Shown: piece by piece, positions 10,070-19,633 of the stretch
Numbering within the stretch: the stretch's first letter is position 1
Layout of the letters: each line of letters opens with the position of its first letter
Source of the DNA: Chaetoceros tenuissimus
Taxonomy: Eukaryota; Bacillariophyta; Thalassiosirophyceae; Chaetocerotales; Chaetocerotaceae
DNA: 64,000 nucleotides
Reading direction: 5' to 3'
Assembly (NCBI GenBank): GCA_021927905.1
Contig: BLLK01000062.1
Span: forward strand, 434,001 to 498,000
The notes under the pieces: generated by a model
The model's database searches: none
Seen by the model: the letters and a program-made list of their open reading frames with translations, nothing else
Told to the model about the DNA's origin: nothing
Made by a program: the position numbers and the translations under genes

Positions 10070-10680
10070 ATGATTCTATCAAGTCTATTTCTAGAGTAGT
10101 AGCAGGTCACTACAAAAGATTCTGAAATGGATCGTCACTTTGCATGCAAGGTCTTGTTAACATTAAGCTGCCAATCAACTTGGAGTTTATTGGATACTGG
10201 GCATTTTACAAATGTGATCTCTCAAGCGCCTTTCTCCCTCCAAGGTGGTGTCATGTTGGAATTTGGGCGTTTTCAGAGAGTGCAAAGTTGACTATTGTTC
10301 ATGTTCCGCAGGATGTAGAGCTTGAGGATAAAGCTTTTGATGAAACAAAATTGATTGCCGACTCTCATTTTGGAGATGAAAAGAGTTACGACTACGATGA
10401 TGCTCACGAAGAAGCAGTACAGGAATGGGTCAAGAATATCAACAATGACGAAAAGTATGCTCTTCATAGAGCTTGTTGCTCCTTTCAACCTTCAAAACAA
10501 GTCATTTTTACCATCCTCGAAGAAAAGGGTATCGGGGCATTAAATATCGAGAATGGTAATGCAGCTGGTATCACTCCTTCTCAATACTTGAAGGAGAATC
10601 CGTAAGGTACGCGGATATTGACGAAATGGATATTATTCGAGAATATGTAATGAAGATGATGGGTGGAAGTGAAATCTAGA
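10070..10680 (+). pseudogene. Chimeric relic: Sel1-gene start joined to a BspA-type LRR gene end
   Basis: 10070-10145 matches the start of the Sel1 gene at 15256-15336 with many substitutions, but its ATG frame stops after nine codons. From 10144 the sequence encodes the C-terminal half of a BspA-like leucine-rich-repeat protein (IGYWAFYKCDLSSAFLPP, then EKYALHRACCSFQPSK and TPSQYLKENP). That frame ends early at 10605 because of a small insertion relative to the sister copy at 11162-11262, which reads through to KMMGE. The two halves come from unrelated families, so this is a junction of gene fragments, probably not functional. A 153-residue peptide from 10144 could still be translated. Confidence 0.7.
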
Positions 10681-11030
10681 TAAAGTGATTACTTTTATAT
10701 GTGTATAGCTATATTTTTGAACTACAATACTATGCATTATATCAAACTCACTCCTTGAACGTAAAACGTGTATTTCTTGCTACTTATTGTAGTAATTTTA
10801 ATAATACCAATGAGAAAAGAAATAGCCAAAGCTGGGAGGAACGAAATACTATCTTCAATTTAGTGATTTATAAAATTTCAGTATTTCAGCAACTCTTTAT
10901 CTTTTTTCATTAGTAGGAAAAATGAAAAGGGTGCAAAAGAAATATAGGACGGAATGCAATTGCTCGTCATTGGGTACCGTTTTTTCTCCTTCTTTCCTTT
11001 TCTTTTCTTTTCTCAGAAACATGCAAAGAT
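10432..11030 (+). repeat. Tandem duplication unit 1 of the LRR 3' end
   Basis: The stretch from AATATCAACAATGACGAAAAG to the pyrimidine-rich run before 11028 recurs next door at 11031-11620 with a 590-600 bp offset. The unit contains the last ~75 LRR codons plus about 350 bp of downstream DNA. Divergence and small indels show that the duplication is not recent. Confidence 0.8.
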
Positions 11031-11620
11031 GAAAAATATCAACAGCGACGAAAAGTATGCTCTACATAGAGCTTGCTGTTCCTTTCCACCTTCAAAACGA
11101 GTCATTCTTACCATCCTTGAAGAAAAGGAAATCGTAGCATTCAATATCGAGAATGCAGCTGGTATTATTCCTTCCCAGTATTTGAAGGAGAATCCGTATG
11201 CGGATATTGACGAAATGGATATTATTCGCGATTACACATTGAAGATGATGGGTGAAATCTAGATAAAGTAATTACATTTATATTTGTATAGCTATATTTT
11301 GTAATGCAATATATAATATACTATACCAAACTCACTCCGTGGGAGTAAAAAATGTATTAACTTCTTTTTACTACTTCTAATACCAAATACCAACAACAAA
11401 AGGAATAGACAAAGTCAGGAAAGAAAGACTTTCAATTTAGTAATTAATGTTTCAGTAAACTTTGCAATATCTACTCCAACAACTTTATATCTTTTTACAT
11501 CTGTAGGAAAAATGAAAAGGGTACGAAAGAAATGCGACGAAATACCATTGCTCGTCATTGGGTATCATTTATCTTCCTCTTCTTTTCTTATTTCCCTTTC
11601 TTTCCAGAGAGAAACATGCC
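11031..11620 (+). repeat. Tandem duplication unit 2, carrying an LRR C-terminal fragment
   Basis: Second copy of the 590-bp unit. It encodes KYALHRACCSFPPSKR through KMMGEI with a TAG at about 11260, that is, the C-terminal module of the BspA-like LRR family without any LRR. The frame from 10954 opens with a run that lies in the non-coding part of the unit, so a functional protein is unlikely. No third copy follows 11620. Confidence 0.75.
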
Positions 11621-12338
11621 ATATTGCGTTTCACTGTTTCACTTCTTCTTATTCACTCTTTACTTTAGTTGAACATAAATACACATCAATAGCCTCTTCA
11701 CATAGTCTCCACGTTGAAATCTTTTACACGGTTTGACCATAGCGAAAGGCAAAAGCGATAGCAAGCAAAGCAACAAGAAAGAGAACGAGGAATATACATA
11801 CTAGGATCATATAAGAATTTTCTAGGGATAGCTGAATTTGGAAAAGGAGAAAAGGAATATTGGTCTTTCCAGAAAAATGTAAGATACATAAGATATGGAT
11901 GCTTGAATTTTTGTGTAGCTTGGCTTGGCTTGGCTATTTGTCGGCTCTATTTCGTATTTTAATTTCTTCTCGAGACTTGCGTAATGAATGAAAGAGAAGA
12001 AGAACAAAAAGGATAGAGACTCATGAGATACGAAAATAGAAAGTGACTCTCGTTTGTATATGTGAAGGCCAAGTGCTGCTTCTCTTTTTATCTTTTATGA
12101 AATGGTCTCTCGATGGCCATTCAATGTTTTTTATTCATTTCATTCTTTCGTTTATCTCACCATTTTTATTCTTTCTTGGAAAAAAGTCTCGACTCTGAAA
12201 TCGACAAGCAAAACATATTTTCACTGCAATTAATTAAATAAGGCAAAGCAAAGTAGTCACTTTGAATATAGCAAGCAAACGAAGTATCAAAGTACAAAGC
12301 CGCGAATGTGTATAACAACTCCCTTTCTTCAACCTAAA
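11621..12338. other. Intergenic, no feature seen
   Basis: About 700 bp of AT-rich DNA with pyrimidine- and purine-rich runs. I recognise no gene or structured RNA. Confidence 0.5.
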
Positions 12339-13164
12339 ATGTCGGAACAACTATCATCTCTCCTTTCAAACTGCGACAATGAAAAACTCCTTTTGAAAAT
12401 ATAATCCGAGAAACATTGAATACACTACCAGGCAGTAGATTTCAATTCGCAATTCAATTACAACAAAAACTAGAAACTTCCAAAGAGACACTCACATCTA
12501 CACAACAATTGTGTATTCTATGTACCATTTACGATATTGGCAGTGGGGTGTCTAAACCAAAAAAGAAAAATCAGTATCGATTGCTACGAATGCTTTCTTA
12601 TCGTATCTTTTACAAAAGGAGGAATGTATTCAAACCTTATTGAGTGATGTTGATTTTAGGGGCAATCTAGCATTTTTACAACAGCTCAAGGCTTACAGTC
12701 ACAATCACAAGGATGATCAAGAGACTGAAAATGATTTATCGAGATTGGAAAAGAATCGCATCATTCAAAACTCTATGCAAGGATTTTATAGACCATCGCC
12801 TTTGTTTACAGCTGAAAAGTTGTTGGATGATGGGATATCATCATCCGTTATGCCGGAAATGAATCTACAATTTCTTCAAACGACATTTCCTACATTACGT
12901 TATCACTTGATACCGGATGCAAGTCATGATGAGGATGAAGAAAAGCCGTCACCGGATTTACTTTTGAAACAAATGTTTGTAGAACCTTTGGAAGTGGAGG
13001 CGGAAGAAACCGTTTTGAGTTATTGCGATTCCACAGGAAATGGATTAGAATTATTGACTCCGGAAATATAGTCGTTTTGTATTGAGAATGCTAGGATTCG
13101 TGAGGCACAGTGTTTATTCAAGATGTTGAAGGAACGAGGTAGTGGTAATTCAAAAAAGTTCTAA
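12339..13164 (+). pseudogene. Decayed gene of unknown function
   Basis: A trail of coding-like sequence in changing frames. It begins at ATG 12339 (MSEQLSSLLSNCDNEK), continues in another frame from about 12390 (IIRETLNTLPGSRFQFAIQL), and moves to a third near 12560-12640 leading into QTLLSDVDFRGNLAFLQQLK. It then stops at TAG 13069-13071, and the same frame stays open behind that for 30 more codons to TAA at about 13162. The hydrophobic-acidic patterning and continuity across breaks argue for one former protein of about 270 residues. At least two frameshifts and one nonsense codon make it a pseudogene unless the assembly is faulty. I do not recognise the family. Confidence 0.5.
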
Positions 13165-13538
13165 ACGAAATGTATCTACTGGAGCTGGAAAGAGAAATCA
13201 TAAAGACAAGGGAAAGAAATTATGTGTGTTTGTGACCGAGTGAGCCTTGTCTCGTCAGTGCGGATTGTAAAGTCAGAGGTACAAGTAAACTAATCCTTGC
13301 GATCGTTCTCATCCAATATAAATCATTTGCATGACACAAGAGTTTATAAGAAGAAACAAATTTGCTAGATAATTTACATTCAAAATTGTAATTGCTACTA
13401 GTTTACATGAAATAGAACAGAGATAATATAGGAAAATCCATTACCTCATCGCATGCAGTATAAAATGTATCAGTAATACAACTCAGTAGTTAAAGAATAG
13501 TGCAATGTCATATTCACAGGTCTTCTCCCGAGTTAGAA
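13165..13538. other. Intergenic, no feature seen
   Basis: 374 bp downstream of the decayed gene and of the minus-strand coiled-coil gene, so it holds two converging 3' ends. Nothing else is seen. Confidence 0.5.
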
Positions 13539-14495
13539 CTACTCAAGCCAGCCACGTCTGATGGTAGCTACATGCCAATATTCAAATGGTTCAACATCTT
13601 CAGGATAATCATCTGGAAGCTCGAATTCAAGTTTACATAATCCAAGTCTTCTTCCTCTACATACCTCCAGGATTTTGCCATTCCAACAAACGGGAACTTT
13701 TTCTTCGTCACAAACAGAGAAGACATGAACCTTCTGCCCTTTCTTGAATGGGCCTAACTTCGCAAGTTCTGCGTCCATGTCGGCAAGAGCTTGTTCGGTA
13801 TCCTGCTTGACATTGACAAGTTCTGCGTCCTTGTCGGCAAGAGCTTGTTCGGTATCCTGCTTGACATTGACAAGTTCTGCGTCCTTGTCGGCAAGAGCTT
13901 GTTCGGCATCCTGCTTGACATTGACAAGTTCTGCGTCCTTGTCGGCAAGAGCTTGTTCGGTATCCTGCTTGACATTGACAAGTTCTGCGTCCTTGTCGGC
14001 AAGAGCTTGGTTGGCTTCCTGAAGCTGTTCTCTAAGTGCTTGAACTGTTGCCTTTGCTTGGGTAAGTTTTAGCTCAATGACTTCTTTCTGAGCTTCTACT
14101 GTTTGAGCTCTGGCTTCTACTGTTTGAGCTCTGGATTCCGCGAGAAGAGCGCAAAGGATGGCTTTTTCATTATCAGCTGTGACTTCGGCAAGTTTTGCCT
14201 CTAATTCCTCCTTCGTCATGGCGGTGCCGTTAGTAGAAGGCATTGTCTCCTGCAAGTGTACAGACGAATCATTGATGGCAGGACTGGCCTCGACAGGGGC
14301 ATCAACAAGGTCGCCATTGACATCTTCGGTAAGTTCTGCCTCGAATTCCTCCTTGTTCTCCTCGGTTGTCTTTGAGGAGACGACGGCGTGAGTGATAACA
14401 TCACTGTGCTCGGTTGGGGTACTAGCATCTCCCATGTTGAAACAAGTTGGAGGAAGTGGTGAAAACGGAGATTCAGGTGGAGAACAAGCACTCAT
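13539..14495 (-). CDS. Coiled-coil protein with 18-residue tandem repeats and a Tudor/chromo-like C-terminus
   Basis: The first ATG on the minus strand is at 14495 (MSACSPPESPFSPLPP), giving 318 residues. After an acidic N-terminus, residues ~90-240 form a strong coiled coil that includes about four and a third copies of the 18-residue unit QALADKDAELVNVKQDTE (nt ~13770-14010). The last ~65 residues (GPFKKGQKVHVFS... to ...EYWHVATIRR) resemble a small beta-barrel of the Tudor/Agenet or chromo-barrel kind, as in histone or adaptor binders; this is inferred from pattern only. The coding repeats are nearly identical at DNA level, so copy number may vary among strains. No paralogue is present in the window. 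Confidence 0.75.
   Translation of the reverse strand: MSACSPPESPFSPLPPTCFNMGDASTPTEHSDVITHAVVSSKTTEENKEEFEAELTEDVNGDLVDAPVEASPAINDSSVHLQETMPSTNGTAMTKEELEAKLAEVTADNEKAILCALLAESRAQTVEARAQTVEAQKEVIELKLTQAKATVQALREQLQEANQALADKDAELVNVKQDTEQALADKDAELVNVKQDAEQALADKDAELVNVKQDTEQALADKDAELVNVKQDTEQALADMDAELAKLGPFKKGQKVHVFSVCDEEKVPVCWNGKILEVCRGRRLGLCKLEFELPDDYPEDVEPFEYWHVATIRRGWLE
13770..14010 (-). repeat. 54-bp coding minisatellite
   Basis: Four to five head-to-tail units of 54 bp, each beginning TCCTGCTTGACATTGACAAG on the plus strand and differing by one or two bases. 54 bp is 18 codons, so changes in copy number keep the frame of the coiled-coil gene. Confidence 0.9.
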
Positions 14496-15249
14496 GATGG
14501 ATGGTAGGTACTGCACAGTAAGTTGATGTGCTTTTATTTTTTATGTTTGCTTTGGCAAAGCAGCATTTTCCACACGAGGTGTCGCCGCTTTCTCTTGCTT
14601 ACACATGTGCTTTTGGATCTTTTTCCTGTTTGAGAGGTGTAGGTCGTAGGTCATTGGTTGGTGGGAAAGTTTACTCGGTATATTAGGTTAGGCTAATAGG
14701 TATTGGGACCCAGTATCGTAAAACGCTAAATTCTAGCTAGACATGACTGGTGAAATAGTGAGCTGAGCTTGGTTCCGACAACTTGACTGCCTGTAGCTTG
14801 AAATAGAATTAAGTGATTGTTACTATTTGCATCTTTTCGATTTTCGATATCAAATGTATTGGTTCTAGAATGAAGAATCAGAAATTGAAATAACAGAGTG
14901 AAAGAAGAATGGTTTTGAAAGAAGACATTACTACTACTATAGGAAGTTTCTATTTTATTTGTTTTCAGGTAAGTTAATCTATGTGTGCTTCAATAATAGT
15001 TTTTGAAAGATTTCCAGCCATGATAAGAAACTGTAAGCGACAAGCCTCTCCCAGAATGTATCTTAACCTAGATACGTCATAGTTGGAAGAATAGCTATCA
15101 AAGACGTCATCCATAACAATGACGACAGAATATAGGTATCATACCTTTGTTCTTCACCCTCCCCACAATTAAACACGCCCTCTCCTTCTATCTCCTAAGG
15201 CGCAGCCTAAGCAATCACACCTACATTAGGCACAGGTACACTGCCACAT
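14496..15249. other. Intergenic between divergent genes
   Basis: About 750 bp between the minus-strand coiled-coil gene and the plus-strand Sel1 gene. Promoters for both are expected here, but I can point to no specific element. Confidence 0.4.
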
Positions 15250-16890
15250 ATGAGTATGGTTCTAAGCAAGTCCATTTCCAGAGTAGCAGCAGGGCGCCAG
15301 ATTACTAGATTCAGAAATGGATCATCAATTTGCATCCTAAACGTACATTCAAGAAGCTATGCTCCTGTCAAAACTCCTTTCATAAACAATATTAACTTGA
15401 GTGACTCTCTCCGGCTATTCTCCACCGATAACAAGGCCAACCTCGGTCAAGAATATTATGAAAAGGCTAAACAACATTTACGTCAACATGAAAAATCTCT
15501 ACAAGAAAAACAACAACAACGAGAAAATCAACAGTACGACTCTAAAAGTGGATAACTAGTAGTTAAAAAGATTGTCAATCAAGTTCGTCAAGAGCGTAAA
15601 GAACAATTGAATGGAGTTGAAATTCATCACTCACAAAAGTCAAGGAGAAAGCGAATGATTTAGAGTTGGCAAAGGAGTATATGCAAATTGCTGCATTTCG
15701 GTATGGATTCAATCATGCCATCGTATCACTTGCCAATGATTTATTGACTCAACAAGATTTTAGTTTGGAAAAGGAGTTGAAACATGTTTATGGTTTAGAT
15801 CGCAATGATTTAGTTTTTGATTTGGGAGAGTTGCAACATTGTCCTAGTGGAGCTCATATAGCTATGAAACTGTATGAATTCGCTGGAGCGAATGATTGTG
15901 CTGAAGCGTGGTTTAATCTCGGTCATTTGCTTTGGACGGGACATGAAATTGAAAATAATGTAGAGAAAAGTATAGAAGCTGATGTGGAAAGGGCGATGGA
16001 ATGTTTTGAAAAGGCTGTGATTCTTGGTGATGACGATGCAAAATATTTCATGGGTGTGACGTATCTTGGGCAAGAAGAAGAAGATGTTGAATGCTATGAA
16101 TCCCTTCTAGATACAAGAAGAAAAGGTTTGCAATATATACAAGAAGCTGCTGATAATGGACATACAGGTGCACTATACTATCTTGCCCTATTGTATAGAA
16201 ATGGAGATGACGATTTGGAAATTCAACCGTCTCTCGATCTATTTCAAGAGTACCTCAATGAGGCATATGAGGCATGTGATGGTGGCGAAGCTGACTCTTT
16301 ATTCCTGAGAGGTCACTGTAGGTATCACGGTGATGATCAACATGTAGGTTTCGCTATTGAATATCCTGACTATGGAATTATGGATTGCGCAACACCTGCA
16401 ACGTACAATTCAGTCTTTTGGAGAATCAATGACAATCCTCTTGGTGTAACGCATATCGACATTCACGGTAATCAATACATTTTGAAGGAAGTGTATCAAA
16501 TGCCGCAGGAAATTCGAGCAATGACACCTGCCTCAACCGTACATGCAACTACCGATATTTACAGTGCTCGAGGCGATGGCTTCTTAGTTGTGGATATTAC
16601 AGATAACACTGTCGCATGTGAAATGAGAGGATATGACTATAGTAATGCAGGAAATGGTTCTTTGGATGTGACTAAATGGAAGATAGCCATTGATATATCG
16701 TGAGAAGTCTGTAAAAGATGTTACTATTGGACATGTTGTCAATCAAGCAATCAGCCAATGTGCTACTTCAATGGTGAATCGTGTCAAAGCTGTAAACAAA
16801 GGATCCACAAGAGCCCTTGGAAGATTGTATGTGCTCGGGCAGACTTTGCATCATGTTGACATTCTTTATCAATCACTCAAACCGGATTAA
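15250..16890 (+). pseudogene. Mitochondrial-type Sel1-repeat protein, interrupted
   Basis: ATG 15250 opens an Arg/Ser-rich presequence (MSMVLSKSISRVAAGRQITR) typical of mitochondrial import, then a Gln-rich helix. The frame meets TAA at 15553-15555, but the same frame remains coding-like to about 15660. The sequence then shifts frame and continues from 15666 for 345 codons with Sel1/TPR-like units (AEAWFNLGHLLWTG, GALYYLALLYRNGD, GEADSLFLRGHC). Near 16690 a further shift brings another 66 codons ending SLKPD. One nonsense codon and two frameshifts mark a pseudogene or a badly assembled gene. An intron could explain the first break, but I see no good GT-AG pair. Sel1 repeats act as protein-interaction scaffolds. 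Confidence 0.6.
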
Positions 16891-17247
16891 GCGAATAGGG
16901 TTTTAGATCAGCTCATTGTACTCACTTGGAGTCATCGCTACTTCTTTCAGGATCGAAAGCAGTTGCTCCTCAAAATTTTTTGCATTGGTTTATAGTCTAA
17001 TTACTTCAGTGAAAGTCCAAGACAGGCCACAAACCAGAAGAGGAGTAAATTTCTTTTATAATACAAATATAAAATTCTATACTCTACATTCTTTGTCGTA
17101 ATTACATCCTAACCATTGATATCTAAGTACCTAAATACAAGTAATGAACATATGGATATCCTAGAAGAGTGAGACTCTATCAGGTAAAAAGAAGCGATTC
17201 CCAAAGGAAGTGTATCTAGTCTCATGATAAGATATTACAAATAATAC
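16891..17247. other. Intergenic, no feature seen
   Basis: 357 bp between the end of the Sel1 relic and the end of the minus-strand LRR gene. Two 3' ends converge here. Confidence 0.5.
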
Positions 17248-18054
17248 TCATTCAACTTCGCCCATCATTGTCAGAATGTTTCTGGTAACCATCTTTGCGG
17301 CAATCTTCTTTTCGGTAACATCTCCTGCGTATGGATTTTCGCGCAAGTACTGAGATGGAGTGGTGCCAGCTTCGTTTTCGTCTTGGAAAGCTTGAAGGCC
17401 TTTCTCGTTCACAATGGCAAGAATATCTTCCAACTTTGGTTGGAAGGAAGCACAAATTCTGTGAAGAGAGTACTCCTCGCCTTTATTTAGGTGACTACAG
17501 ATGAGACTGTAAAATGGTAGATTAGTAGTAACTCGAATGCTTGGAATAAATGTGGGAGAAGGTGGTATTTTTGTTCCCTTTGGAACACAAATGATATCCC
17601 TGGGATTCCTTACAAATGCACAGACTTTCATTTCTTCACAATTTGGAGGAATGAATACACTTGAGAGCTTGTTATGAAGAAATGCCCCGGGTCCAATTAC
17701 TTTCAAGTTTGTCGTTGGAAGCTTGAGGTTAGAGATTTTGTTGCAAGCAAACGCAGCACATCCAACTTCAACCAGCTTAGAGTCATCTTGCATGATTACT
17801 CTTTCGATGCTGCATTTGAAGAAGGTGAGAGGAGGGATCACTTCGACATGAGGTTCAATAATGACTTGCTGCCAAGATTCTCTCTCTTTCCAATCATAGT
17901 GTAATGGTTGCCCATATTCCGAAGGGTCGGACTTCAACAGTGCCACCACAGGAACTCTCCCTGAGGAGGAAACCTTGGAACGAATTCTATCATCGAAAAG
18001 AATAGAACCATCGTAAAAGACAGTCTTTAGACCATCTACCATCTCAATTCTCAT
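17248..18054 (-). CDS. BspA-type leucine-rich repeat protein
   Basis: 268 residues from ATG 18054. The N-terminal region (MRIEMVDGLKTVFYDGSILF) and ESWQQVIIEPHVEVIPPLTF match the LRR family also seen at 48968-49792. The middle holds a few BspA/LRR_5 units (AFACNKISNLKLPTTN, AFLHNKLSSVFIPPNC). The last ~85 residues form the conserved C-terminal module (EEYSLHRICASFQPK, TPSQYLRENPYAG, MMGEVE) that recurs at 10432-10680, 11031-11262 and 48968-49792. Such proteins are thought to bind partners through the repeats; no catalytic motif is visible. The frame is intact and the start is the first ATG in a clean leader. Confidence 0.85.
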   Translation of the reverse strand: MRIEMVDGLKTVFYDGSILFDDRIRSKVSSSGRVPVVALLKSDPSEYGQPLHYDWKERESWQQVIIEPHVEVIPPLTFFKCSIERVIMQDDSKLVEVGCAAFACNKISNLKLPTTNLKVIGPGAFLHNKLSSVFIPPNCEEMKVCAFVRNPRDIICVPKGTKIPPSPTFIPSIRVTTNLPFYSLICSHLNKGEEYSLHRICASFQPKLEDILAIVNEKGLQAFQDENEAGTTPSQYLRENPYAGDVTEKKIAAKMVTRNILTMMGEVE

Positions 18055-19633
18055 GTTGGGCTTTGTGATGGAATGACTTCATGCCGCTAACTGTGGACTG
18101 TGGACTGAGATGCCTTGAAGCTACAGTACAGCTCTCTAATGTCTCACAGTCAACTGTTTCCCGTAACCTATTATTTCCGAATGAAATTCGTTGGTTTTGA
18201 TATTATTTTGCAATAATATCAAGACTCCAATCATCTTTCCTTTAAATAAAACGTCCAGAACTTTTTGCTCTTTCTTTCTTTTCACATTTCTTGAAATCAT
18301 TTTTCTCTTGAAGCTAATAAGCTAATAGAAAAGAACACCTTATTTCACTCTCCTACTACCTTCGCTTTCTCGAAAAACAATGATTTTCCTATTTTTGAAG
18401 CGTCTCCTCACGAAAACCCTTCTTCATCAACTAACAATCTTTCCTCGTGAGACTCATTATTATGAATCTTGACTACATTTTGGTAGGAATCTAGCTGGCT
18501 TCTGTATTGTTGTTTGGGGAAACCGTCCTCAAATGATGATTTGCATTCTTTTCCTGGCAATGTTTGTTTTGCCAATTTTAAATGTCAACTCTATTCAATC
18601 ACATAAATGAAAGTTACATCAGAGCCGAGTTTCTTCTTATTTACTAAATACTCTTTCCCCATGTTTTTCCAACTCAGCGGGTGACAATGATCATGATCCA
18701 TGGCACTGGTGGTAATTTTGTAAAAAAGTTTAAAAAAAGAATGAGAAGACCTCTAGACCTCTACTTTTCGACTACTCTACAATGGCAAAATTCTACGTCA
18801 TCCATGGGATTGCTGTTGTTTGGAAAAATCAGGAATGATGTGAATTAATTTTTCAACTCTTCCAATTTATTGAAAATAAAAATGCCTCTTTCTCATCATT
18901 CGTCTTGTCTAAATAGGCGCATAACCTAGTAGAACATTGAAAAAGTCGTAGGAACCGATGATTCTTCATAACTCTCTTCTTCTTTTGACCGCTATCCGAC
19001 TATCGCTTGAAATATTATTACAAGGCAATGACTTTCAGTTTTGAGTTCACATAACATGAACATGAACTTGAACATGAAAGGGTGTCGGAGCAACAACTGA
19101 AATTCTATATCTTGAAATCACATACATTCTTCTGACATAGTACCCATTTGCATTAGCCTCTACCCTTTACTTCTTATGATAGCTACAAACCATAAATATA
19201 TTTTTATAAAATTGTATTTATTCTAGAATCTAGAATGTTCAGGTACTATTGTTGTTGTACAATTTCTCATTTTAGAAATTAATACAAAATGAAAAACCAA
19301 TTCCTGTGAAAGAGGCCTTTTGACGTCCTTGCCTTCTGCTTTTTCGTCGTTACGAAAGATCCACATAACACATCCATCATGAAAGCAAGAAATGAAGCAA
19401 TTCAACTCCTCCTATCTTGAGTTCAATAGAATACTACATATCAGTCTAACCAGAATATTACCAGTACGCATATACGATAGATATACATTTGTACCATTAG
19501 CGTTTAGAGGGACGAGGGCGGCAGCAGTGAACAAGCAAGTCATCCAAGTTTCATTACGTACAGATTGCATCCATCAAAAGAAGGATAACTCGCTCGTCAT
19601 TGATATTCTTCGCATATAGGAATCAACTGAAAC
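18055..19633. other. Long intergenic stretch, no gene seen
   Basis: About 1.6 kb of AT-rich sequence between the start of the LRR gene (minus) and the start of the large two-exon gene (plus). Open stretches are short and lack protein-like composition. Promoters for both divergent genes must lie here. No repeats stand out. Confidence 0.45.

Noticed and set aside
13744-14072. Long frames on the plus strand opposite the coiled-coil gene
   Set aside because: They are antisense shadows created by the 54-bp repeat, which is open in several frames.
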